Source of the DNA: Puffinus mauretanicus
Taxonomy: Eukaryota; Chordata; Aves; Procellariiformes; Procellariidae
DNA: 64,000 nucleotides
Direction: 5' to 3'
NCBI GenBank assembly: GCA_023333565.1
Contig: JAJKFH010003493.1
Span: forward strand, 1,612,001-1,676,000
Numbering within the stretch: position 1 is the stretch's first letter; every line of letters starts with the position of its first letter. The notes beneath the pieces are model-generated. The model ran no database searches. It was not told where the DNA came from and saw only the letters and a program-made list of their open reading frames with translations. Positions 25,567 to 36,400 of this stretch are shown here, one piece after another. The position numbers and the translations under genes were made by a program.

Positions 25567-28124
25567 AAGTCCTGTAATTCTCCCTGGCATTTCCTACAGG
25601 AAAATAGCATGCTGAGATTTTTTTTTTCTTGAAAGGAAATGATCTTGCTGACATCTCCTTGACATTTAAAGTGAGCCATCCGACCACAAGGCATTTCTGC
25701 ATGAGGACCCCACAGTGGGAGGCAGAGAAGAGGAGCTCTCTGGTCCTCTTCTGCAGTGGCACCAACGCTGCTGGTCCCATGCTGTCTCCCCAGTAACGCG
25801 CATAAGGCCACCATATACGCACACAAAGACGTAAGAAGGCAGACTTTCTGAGACTTCCCAGATGGGTAACACACATCAAGATCTCATGGCTGTGACAGGG
25901 ATAGCTGTTTTTAAAATCAGGATTATAATCCAAGTGCAATTTTTAGGATGAAATCTTGCTTTTCTGTTGATTGCAGCATTAAAGCCTCAGTTGAGCATAA
26001 GACGCGGACAGCAGTGTGTGTTACCAAGACTGCCGAAATCTTTGCAGGCAATGGGCTACACAGAGGTGCAGAAGGTGCCAAATCAGGATTAGAGTTTTAA
26101 TCTTTAATTACTAAGGAAAGACAAATAAGATAATAAATTTTTCTTCTCCGTGCATGGGTGTGCACACATACGCGTTTCCCTTCTGGTGAGTAAATATCAC
26201 CCTGACTTTGGGCCATCATTTGCCATATGATGTGTGAGAACATTTTGTTGCTCTCTTTTAGTATTTATTCCTATTTGGAAGAAAATGGAGGTTAGCTGTG
26301 AGCAGTGCAGCGCTGCTGACAAATCTGCTAAGCCAAGTGCTTTGTTCCTCATGAGCAAGTAAGATGAAGTAAGCTGTGCAGAGTGGGTGCTGCAGGCTGA
26401 GGCCCTGAATAGATGGCTGTTAAGAAAACTATTCGTTTGAGCTTTTGGAGGCATTCTAACAGGGGCTGCCCCTGTGATTCATTGCTTCTCTTCTAATCTC
26501 TCTCACCTGCAAGTCACCAATCCATCTGGCTGGCGGCAAACTGAAGCGTAAATCTCCTAAGTAGCCTGGCTTTTGCATTCCCTGGTTTCCTCTGAAGTTG
26601 AACATGCTTTAAAACACATTTTTTAAGCATTTTGGAAAGGGCTAAATATGACACAGTAAGTAATCAATGGAAAACAAAAAAAACCCCAACAAAACCCACC
26701 AAATTTTTTTCTTTTTTTTTTGTAATTTAAAAAATATAATTAAAAGCTTTTGTTAAGTTTAGTGTAAACCATGTGAGAAAATCTTTTTTTGTCATAGGCA
26801 TGCTAAGCATCAGCCAGAAGTAAAGCTAATGGACTGGGAAGAGTAGCTATGGAGATTTCCATCTCTAGAAAGGCAGTGTCAAGAATTAAGGTCTACGGTT
26901 ATGAGTAGAGCTAACCAGAAATTGCCTCATAAAGCATAATTTTGTATGTTTATTTGTAAGCTAATCCCCAAAACCAGAAAGTTCCTAGAGAACCACTCAG
27001 TTTTGATGAATTTTGACACTGGTGTGCAGGTTTTCTTGCTGCCTATTAGCTCACTTGGGTGGTGCTCAAGGCTTGGCACAGGAACCAGGGGGACTGTGGA
27101 TTTCACAGGTTTCTCCAGGCTCTGTGGGAACTCTGCATTGCTCAGGGGCTGCCTCATCTGGAAGCAATGTGTTTACTTTACTAAAGCTTCACAGGTCTCC
27201 TGTGCTTCTACCAAGGGTGAGCACCACAGGCTTCTGCCGATACCCATCTCATTCCACCCAGAAACTACCAGGGGAAAATAGGTCATCGGGCAGTTTGTGT
27301 TTGAGTATTTCCAAAATGACAGCTTTTGCATGTCAGAACGTCCCACAGGTTGGGGGCTCGGTCATTCAGCCAGGCTGACTGGTGAGCTGCCACGTTTTCT
27401 GACCTTCAGGCGAATCTGTCACATCTAAAAGGGAGCCCATCTGTATATGCTGATCATCCCGAAACAACAATTAACAAACTAACTACTATTCCTGCAATGC
27501 AGAAGATGCTACTTCAGTACAAATCAGAGCCAGAAGCCTAACAGAACAAACGTTCTTGGTGAAGGATCTCATCATTTCAGTTTGTGAAATGTTACACAGC
27601 AAAGTAATAATCACGGCCTTCCTTGAAGGACAGTTAGGTAACACATTCATTAAAGCTTAGTTGAAGGAGGCTCTCAGAGATCAAAGGCTTAATCTGCAGG
27701 ATTCAATGATTCTTGCAAAAGTGACATTCAAGACTCTGGGTATTTTTAAATATCACGTTTACTATTTTTCCTCATAGAAAAGGAAGAAAATGTATGCAAC
27801 AAGTACCCATTACTGCTTCACTACATCTCCTTTTCAGTGATCTGAAGTTAAAAATGCAAATATTCATATAAAAAACCCATGAAACTACGTACACAGATTG
27901 AACAAGTGGAAAAAATGATAAACAACAATGTTGCAGTTTGTATCCAACACCTGACACCACAGCAAGGATTTTCTGTAAAATTCAAAGACCTGTGAGACTG
28001 CACACCTCAGCTCTTTTCAAAGAATCATAGAATCATTAAGGTTGGAAAAGACCTCTAAGATCATCGTGTCCAACCGTCAACCCAACACACCATGCCCACT
28101 ACACCATGTCCCTAAGGGCCTCAT

Positions 28125-29663
28125 CTACATGTCTTTTAAATACTCCAGGGATGGTGACTCAACCACTTCCCTGGGCAGCCTGTTCCAAGGCCTGACCACT
28201 CTTTCAGTAAAGAAATTTCTCCTAATGTCCAGTCTAAACCTCCCCTGGCGCAACTTGAGGCCATTTCCTCTCGTCCTATCGCTAGTTACTTGGGAGAAGA
28301 GACCAGCACCCACCTCACTACAACCTCCTTTCAGGTAGTTGTAGAGCGCGATGAGGTCTCCCCTCAGCCTCCTCTTCTCCAGACTAAACAGTCCCAGTTT
28401 CCTCAGCCGCTCCTCATAAGACTTGTGCTCCAGGCCCTTCACCAGCTTCGTTGCCCTTCTCTGGACACGCTCCAGCACCTCCATGTCCTTCTTGTAGTGA
28501 GGGGCCCAAAACTGAACACAGGATTCGAGGTGCGGCCTCACCAGTGCCAAGTACAGGGGCACGATCACGTCCCTGCTCCTGCTGGCCACACTATTTCTAA
28601 TATAGGCCAGGATGCCGTTGGCCTTCTTGGCCACCTGAGCACACTGCCGGCTCATGTTCAGCCGGCTGTCAACCAGCACCCCCAGGTCCTTTTCCTCCGG
28701 GCAGCTTTCCAGCCACTCTTCCCCAAGCCTGTAGCGTTGCATGGGGTTGTTGTGGCCGAAGTGCAGGACCTGGCACTTGGCCTTGTTGAACCTCATACAG
28801 TTGGCCTCGGCCCATCGATCCAGCCTGTCCAGGTCCCTCTGCAGAGCCTTCCTACCCTCCAGCAGATCAACACTCCCGCCCAGCTTGGTGTTGTCTGCAA
28901 ACTTACTGAGGGCGCACTCGATCCCCTCGTCCAGATCATTGATAAAGATATTGAACAGGACCGGCCCCAGTACTGAGCCCTGGGGAACACCGCTCGTGAC
29001 CGGCCACCAACTGGATTTAACTCCATTTACCACAAGTCTCTGGGCTCGGCTGTCCAGCCAGTTTTTTACCCAGCAAAGAGTGCGCCTGTCTAAGCCGTGA
29101 GCCGCCAGCTTCTCTAGGAGAATGCCGTGGGAGACAGTGTCAAAGGCTTTACTGAAGTCCAGGTAGACCACATCCACAGCCTTTCCCTCATCCACTAGGC
29201 GGGTCATCTGGTCATAGAAGGAGATCAGGTTGGTCAAGCAGGACCTGCCTTCCATGAACCCATGCTGGCTGGGCCTGATCCCCTGGTTGTCCCGGACATG
29301 GCTCGTGAGCGCCCTCAAAACGAACCGCTCCATGATCTTCCCTGGCACCGAGGTCAGGCTGACCGGCCTGTAGTTCCCCTGATCCTCCTTCCGGCCCTTC
29401 TTATAGACGGGCGTCACATTGGCGAGCCTCCAGTCGTCCTGGACCTCTCCAGTTAACCAGGACTGCTGGTAAATGATGGAGAGCGGCTCGGCAAGCTCCT
29501 CCGCCAGCTCCCTCAGTACCCTCGGGTGGATCCCATCCGGCCCCATAGACTTGTGAACATCCAGGTGGCATAGCAGGTCGTTAACTGCTTCCTCTTGGAT
29601 TATGGGGGGTTTATCCTGCTCGCTGTCCCTGTCTTCCAGCTCAGGGGGCTGAGTACCCTGAGG
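28125..29663 (-). pseudogene. CR1 ORF2 remnant: reverse transcriptase domain, catalytically broken
   Basis: The frame is open from 29663 to a TAG at 28125; the first ATG is at 29546 (473 codons), but the native protein would have begun far upstream. Counting from that Met, the linker [14 protein letters not shown] is at 1-14, the fingers segment with GNYRPVSL at 57-64, motif A ([10 protein letters not shown], catalytic Asp130) at 127-136, motif B ([11 protein letters not shown]) at 185-195, and the thumb and C-terminal region follow to 473. Motif C reads FADN at 216-219 instead of the FADD expected for CR1: the second metal-binding Asp is Asn (AAC codon, plus positions 28890-28892), which should abolish polymerase activity. 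Immediately upstream, a TAA at 29664-29666 interrupts the same frame, beyond which it reads FFASVFNSQSS. No promoter is left, so this is a dead copy despite its length. Confidence 0.93.
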
Positions 29664-29666
29664 TTA
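29664..29666 (-). other. Nonsense codon in the CR1 ORF2 frame
   Basis: On the element strand the residues read ...VFNSQSS, then TAA, then [13 protein letters not shown]. Both sides read as normal CR1 ORF2 in the same frame, so this is a point stop and not a frameshift or the true end of the frame. Confidence 0.8.
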
Positions 29667-31414
29667 ACTGCTCTGACTATTAAAGACTGAGGCAAAGAAG
29701 GCGTTGAAAGGAACCTAATGTCATTAGATGCCAACTTCACTGACCCTCTTCCTATGGCTTTCATCTACCCCTGCCTGAGTAGCAGCAAAAGAACCCATTT
29801 TTTCTTCTGAAATAGCTCGTTTTCTGCTGAAACTTAAAAGACTGCATATGGTGTAGGATTGATAAAGCCCATTCAGCAGTGAATAGGTCTTCCGCTGCTG
29901 GCAATGCTGTGGGAATACTTTATAGGTAGGGCAAATGTAATTTATCAATAGGGATATCCCCTTGTCATAGGAAAAGGGTGTGAGCACACATATGAGGGAG
30001 AGGATTGTAAGCCAGTTTGGCTCTCCCACTATCTTACTGTCCTCTCCCTGCCACATAGCCAGGGCAGCACGAAGGAGTGTGCAGGGAGAGAGGCGCCCAC
30101 CCCACCGCCGGTTCCACCTTCTCCCTCTAACCAGTCAGACGGTGAGGGCAAAAACTTTTGTTAACATTTTCTCTCTTTTTCATATGCAGGGGGATAAAGA
30201 GGATCAAACAGTGAAAGGGCAGCCTCTTTCCAGCTTGCCAAGGACTGTGGGTGCAGGAGCTATCCCAGGCTATCACTTGTCAGCCCTTTCTGCCTGGTAA
30301 CAGTGGGATTTATGATCGAATCCCTTGGAGGAGAAACCCAGAAGGACTATGCCCATTATTCGACAATATTTTTCAGAGAACAAGAAGATTTTTTAAAATA
30401 AAACAATCTTATATACCACAGCACCAAACACAGATGGCATAAGGGGACTCAATAGCTAGCAGTCTAATGAGCTCCCTGATGGTTATTGGACGGGTTAGGT
30501 TATTAGGGGCAGGAGTGTCCTGGTAGATCCATCAGTGCCACTCACACTGGGGAAGGGAACAGAAAGAGAAGAAAAAATGAATGGGAATAAGAGAATGAGA
30601 ACATAGCCAGGGGCTTATGACCTTTAACAACATGGTCATTATATTAGAAATCTAGAAGCTACTTTAGGCAGCACTTCAACAACTCGTAATAGCAAAAAAA
30701 GTAATATAAAAGAAAGATAAAGCCTTTTGAACAACACAAGTCTTTTATTTCCATTCCTTGAATGGACAAAATAATGTCCATCTGGTAGTTTTCCTGCTAG
30801 CTGGAATTATATCCTTTCCTTGCAAGACACATAGCTTATTGCAGTTCAGTTTTTCCCAGAAACTATGAGACAGATCAGCATCCCATTATTCTAGGTGCAG
30901 CAAAAACACAAAGCAAATAAATATTGTTGCTGCACAGTGTTAATAATCTGAGGAGATAAGATAAAGGGTGGGAGAAAAGAATTATCACTTAAGAGAGAGA
31001 AAAGAGGGAGGGGGCATACGTCTAGCAGCAGTTGTGACTGCAGGCTGTAGGTGTATGTACTATTCTGTCCGGTGTTACTCGGGGAGAAAGAGAGAGTGAA
31101 TCCATGCCTTTGATTAGTCCAGCTTGCACAAAATGCTGAAAGAAAATAAAACCTTCCTGAAATCACACATGCAAGACTGCAGTTTATCCTCCACAGAAAT
31201 ACTAAAAGTAAAATGAAATGTTTTGGAGCATTAGTTTGGGAAAAAAACACACACAAATGGAATCTGAGAGTTAATCTGGAAATTATTTTTCTATGCAGAT
31301 TTGTTTTTCACTGGAAGTCACTTCAGTAGTTTTTCAAATCTGTTTTAGCTATACAGAAAACATCTAACAAACCAGAGGACTAATTTTTCATCTCCTGACC
31401 TGGGGGCACTTACC

Positions 31415-31630
31415 TCAAAAAACAAAGTTCACAACCAGTTTATCTTCACAGGTGCCTGAAAACATTACATGCCTCAGCACTTTGATGCCTGCTGGGTCTT
31501 CCAGCAATGTGAGAGCTATCCAAGGGAATAACGTTGTTTGCCAGAAATAACGCTCCAAGGAAGCTGGTTGCAGCTCTGTTAGTTCATTTTCTCTAGGGTA
31601 ATGCCAGCTCTTCCTCCAAGGTACTATCAT
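31415..31630 (-). CDS. Small minus-strand frame ending at a strong donor site
   Basis: A 71-codon frame starts at an ATG directly after an in-frame stop and contains the balanced stretch ENELTELQPASLERYF, then WQTTLFPWIALTLLEDP, and ends VVNFVF. Its TGA lies one base before a consensus splice donor (GAG then GTAAGT at about 31411). The composition looks protein-like. No domain is recognised, the acceptor side is weak (CATTACCCTAG), and the stop just before the donor is awkward for a coding exon. It may be a non-coding RNA exon or chance. Confidence 0.13.
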   Translation of the reverse strand: MIVPWRKSWHYPRENELTELQPASLERYFWQTTLFPWIALTLLEDPAGIKVLRHVMFSGTCEDKLVVNFVF

Positions 31631-33450
31631 TCACAGAACAGCTTGAGAGAAGCCCATATTGCAGAAATAACAACCACTACCCTCTGACACTACTGGTCCA
31701 TAACCACTCTGTTTCTCTTGTCATCTTCCAGAACTTAACACGTAGTAGTAACGTGCTCAAAGCACCAAAGGCACTGCCATCATTGTATTGCAACACTGAC
31801 TACTTGTCTCTCTAAAGCCATCCCCTGCAGGACATTTCATTACCAGTACTGTTTTAAAGTAGTGGAATGAAAAACATATAGCACATATTCTTCAAGGCCT
31901 TCAGGGTTTTTTCAGAACAAAATAAAGTTTGAAGAGCCCTTGTCCTCTTGTATGCAAATAATCCTGTTAGGGTAAAGCAGTAGTTTGCATTGCAGCACAC
32001 AGAAAATGCTTATGTGCCTGTATATCTTGTGAATAAGAGTAGGAAGACTCTAAGACAGAGAATAATACAGAGCAATAAAAGCCGTTGAGGAAGGTGGGAA
32101 CAGAAATCCTGGCTGAGAAGATATAGGATATACAAACAAACTGAAGAAACACACTTCTGTTTCTTGTCAGACTAGTAAAAACAGGACTAAGGAATAACCC
32201 CATCATGTTTGAGATGCACTGAATGCATTCTTACGCCAAACACCCATTCAATGTTAGCAGGACTCAGCCTCAAGCTGCACACTAGGAATAAGGACAAAGA
32301 AAGGTATGTTTCAGATCATTTTCTGTATACATATTCTTTTTCAAAAGACAGAGCTTTTCAGTGGTTTCTTCCCACCTAACTTTAGACATTTGCTTGAATA
32401 GTCTATGTTGGAAATATATTTGGTCTTAGCTTCCTTCATAGTCAAAAGAAAGACATTGGCTTGCCCAGCATATGGTTAAGCTCTGCAGACACCTATGGGG
32501 ATTAACAAGGAAACCTAAGCCATGTATAGCTGCATCTCAAAGGCAAACAGAGACATGGGGCAGTGCATGGCGTGCCTGATCATCCTCACTATCCAGATGA
32601 GAAGACCTGTTTGCTGGCTTATATTGGTTTCCAACCCATGTATCCATATGCCAGGAAACAGGGGAAGAGAGGGCGGTGTGTGTCCAGGTCTTGCCTGAGC
32701 AAACAGGGATGCAGCCTGGTTTCTCCCACAGACACATCCTATGCACCTAACCTGAATCTAGGGTAAGCACCAAAACTTAGGCAGCCAAAATGAGCCTTTA
32801 TGTCTAATCCGTATCTAGAGCAGCACTGCACCACTCCCACTGACACCCTTTTCGCCCACCTTAGGTAAGGATCTGTACCTACACCCATGTAAAAAGGCAG
32901 GGATTGAAGGGATTAGATGCATACACAGTGGAAAAAACACAGTAAAATACATAAATAAAGTACATTGCCTTTCAAATTCTATTTTAAAACCTGTGTGGGT
33001 TTCCTCTGATCTTCTCTCCCCCTCACCTTTTTCCCCCGTTAACACACGTGAATGAAGAATAAAAAAACAATGCAAAATTTCAAACGTGTCATTTTAGCTG
33101 CCTGAAGCACTTTTAACTTACAGCTAAAACAGAATCTAATAATGCCAAGCAGTCTATCATCGTAGGTTGCACCAAAGGATTAATTGAAGGTTTATGCTGC
33201 AGAGTGCTAAGCTATTCTTATAAACAAAAACCCGTTACCTCAGTTACTGAGGCTGTAAGTTTTTGAGTTCAGTGATTTGCATTTTTCATACACTTTTAGT
33301 GACTAAGAAGGGGGGGGTTGGAGCAAGCTTTAGAGAACTGTTATGCTGGAATCACTTATTTTACATTTCATGGCAGATTATTTATATCCTTCTTAAAAAA
33401 AAAAAAAAGAAAAGTAGAGGTAAGACTGAAGAACAAAACCAAAATCAGTA

Positions 33451-33474
33451 TCAATGCTGTGTTCAATGCTGTGT
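33451..33474. repeat. 12-bp tandem duplication
   Basis: TCAATGCTGTGT occurs twice head to tail, with a further partial unit. Probably replication slippage. Confidence 0.9.
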
Positions 33475-36400
33475 TCATTTTATTCTCCTCCATCTCTATT
33501 CCTTCATCCCACACAGACCTCCTGGCAGCCTTTCTTATCTGGATGCACAAAATAGGCTCGCTCTTATCACTTTCAATTTTTGCTTGAAGACTTGTTTTAG
33601 CTGCAGTGTCCACTATGTGTTAATCAAGAAAGCCCATGGAAGAGAGAGCTTCTCTCCACTCTCATTGCAGCTTTTGTGCTTCTTCATGCAGAGCCTTAGC
33701 TTTTTCTTTTCCACTTGATGAGCCTGAAAACTCTTAAAGAAGGGATTTTCTTATTCTGGGAGCTTATGCCAGGCTGAAAAAAACACCATCAGTGAACAGA
33801 CCCTAATTATGGAGGTTATCAGTGAATGCTATTCAGAAAACTGCTGAAATAATGTTGAAAAGTAATTCTACATTCACAGTTATTAGGCAATAAGTTTAGA
33901 GAAGTCTGAACCATTTGTTGTTGCTTTTGTTGTGGTTGCTTGCTTTCTTATTTGATTTCAGATACAACTCAAAGAAGAGAGAATAACCCCAATAGGATAT
34001 TTGTACTTTTGCCTATGACAGACCCAGACTACAGAAAGTCAAATAAAAATGATTTTGTATGAGGAGTTGCAAATCAATGCTATTGCATGCATTTGAAAAC
34101 ATACAGTTCCATTTCACAACTTTGATCTAGGACAAGATTGTCAACTTTTGAGTAAATTTAATTTGATGCACACTTCAGGAGAGGGAGGGAAAAATACACA
34201 AAGCTCTCTGGATTTTGTAGTATTTCAGCCTCAACCACTGCACCGTTCTATTCTTGTGCCTGGTTTGGGATAGTGACAGTCAAGTAACACAGCTTAATGC
34301 AGAAAGCTTAGTGTATGAAGGTATTTTCAAGAAATGAGAGAGTAACCCGCAGGATTCTGTAGTAACCTGCCAAAGTCCTGATGTGGGGAGACCTACACAC
34401 TAGCTCATGGGATAGGAGAGCGTGATCTGCTGCCAGGCTGGCTGGAGTATCCTGGGAAAGCTGAGCCAGCTCAAGCCAGACTTGACACAAGGAGCAAGCC
34501 TCTCCCTTCCTCCAAGCCCAAGTTTGCCGGCAGAGAGGCCCACTTGCAATGGTTCACCAGATCAACTCTGGAGGACCCAGCTGGAGAGGTGCTAAGGCAT
34601 TGCAGCAGTGCTAGACATTGGGGCAGTTGCACTTGTGAAGCACCTCAACTAATGCCCTGACCGCTACAGAACTTCACACTTTGCCTCTACTCCTGCCATG
34701 CAGCAGAAGCGAGTGGTGGGATCAATCTCCAGCTGGTAAAAATCAGCATCATCCCATTCATTTTGCCAAAGCAGTACTAAGCCACAGAATACAGCCCTGC
34801 TCCTGCCAGTCTGTCACTAGCAATCACCTTCCTAAGGAAAACAACATTTGATATTGTTCAGGGTTTTCCAAATAAAACATATGCCATTCTGTTAAAAGAA
34901 ATTACATCAGTGATGAAATAAAACCCGAACCGCATTAGTTATAATCTTGTCACTACTGTATAGAAAAATGGAGCACAAGTGCCTGCCATAAGATTATCGT
35001 GTAACTCAAGCGCAGTGGGGATTTCGTAAGCATTTAGTGTACCACAGAGGCAGTTTCCCGGATATGTAGCAATAGGTCATGGGAAAGGCCTGCCTCTTGG
35101 GCACAGTGATACCTGGCAGATATAATTGAGGATTTTCTAATAAAGCCTGCATTTAGGACTGACACCTGCCCAGTGTGCTGTATTAGTGATGGTGGAGCTG
35201 GCAATGCTGGTCATCATTTTTGTGGCTTTTCTCCTGCAGAATCAATATTCGGAGATAGGGGAAGAAAAGCAATCTGAGTTTCTGGGAATTTGAGAATTAC
35301 TTCCAGAGCATCACCACAAAATTAATGAGCGTCACATCCTTGGTCATCCATGGCTACTCTGCCATTGGCTCACTTCATTGTGAGGAAGATCATCAGACCT
35401 AAGGAAGTTTGGGTCTGGCAGGATAAAAACTAGTTATAAAATCTCATGGTGTGGACTCAGTCCCACAGAGACTGATTTGACTGCTAGAGCATGTTGGGAT
35501 TAAGTATTGCTCACTAGTTCTGACTGATGTGAAGAAAGGAAATGAAAATTTTAATGACTTTGAAATAATGGGAGGCCAGGAGTGATGTAAGTAAAAAGGA
35601 GGAACAGTAAATAGAAGTGGGGAAAAGGAAAACTCAAAATGCCCTGGTCAGACTAATAGAATTGTGTAGATAAGTGAGTCAGGCAATTAAACATAACAAA
35701 ATAATGAAATAGGGAGAGAATATGAAATATGAAAAAGCTGAAAGTTAAGATTTTTTTTCTTAAAAAGAGGCCTTAAAATAAATGCTGCTTCCTTTTAGTC
35801 TAGCATAAGCCAGGAGTAACTTTATTGCCATTAGTGAGCGACATGAATGTCAGCAAAAAATTCAGATTTTATACCAGTGCAGTCTATGAGCACATTTTGG
35901 CTACCACAACCCAAAGGAAATTATTCCAACACAGTGGAATGAAAATGAATTTCAACCACTGTCTATATTTCTGGTTGCTTATATTATAAAAAGAAACAGG
36001 TTTGTTACAGATGTGGAAAAGAGAGAACTGAGAAAATTGAGGGATTTGAAATTACTAATTACTTAAAAACCAAAATCATACCAAGGAGGACAGAGGTGGA
36101 TGCAGAGGAGATCCATGGTAAAGGTATGTGATTCTGGTTTGTACTTCCAAGATTTTAATCTTTTTAAACTAATACAAAGGACAATAATGATGCAAACACA
36201 AGATATTCTTGATACAAAGTAGTTAAGTGAAAAGAAGCTGACATTAAACACATGGGTTCAGGGAGAGGAGAAAAGAGGGAAAGGCATAAGAAGGTAAAAC
36301 AGTTATGCAGGGGCCAAAAGCATTTTGATATTTACGTAGATAACAAAAGCATTGGGAGTCCTTGGAAAAGCATTATATAGATAACAAGTTACAGCACCCC

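Larger units (their letters stand above)
20291..28020. other. Non-coding stretch, no supported gene
   Basis: Short frames only, apart from the tiny candidate exon listed at 21400-21456. A three-fold 9-bp tandem lies at 24976-25001 and a long pyrimidine/T tract at 25514-25566, which creates artefactual Lys-rich frames on the minus strand. No repeat family or RNA gene is recognised. Confidence 0.65.
28021..29706 (-). mobile_element. CR1 LINE, 5'-truncated, minus strand
   Basis: CR1 is the dominant non-LTR retrotransposon of birds. It moves by target-primed reverse transcription and usually leaves 5'-truncated copies without clear target duplications. The 3' end is at 28021, marked by two octamers (AGAATCAT twice on the plus strand, ATGATTCT on the element strand) followed inward by the typical 3' UTR. 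The 5' break is near 29706, where the CR1-like 'ggcaaagaaggcgttga' changes into unrelated DNA. About 1.7 kb remains of a roughly 4.5-kb full element: ORF1 and the endonuclease part of ORF2 are missing, while most of the reverse transcriptase and the 3' UTR are kept. High CpG content and a long open frame suggest a fairly young insertion. Confidence 0.96.

Noticed and set aside
25500..25939. Two overlapping 124-codon minus frames
   Set aside because: Both are produced or extended by the T25 tract at 25542-25566, which reads as Lys or Phe codons on the minus strand.
27013..27378. Plus frame with a faint immunoglobulin V-like look (HCSGAASSGSN, then SPVLL, then a second Cys about 65 residues on)
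   Set aside because: The invariant Trp and the YYC region are absent, the spacing near the second Cys is wrong, and no recombination signal follows. The likeness is probably coincidence.
28290..28976. 228-codon plus frame
   Set aside because: It is the antisense shadow of the CR1 reverse transcriptase frame.
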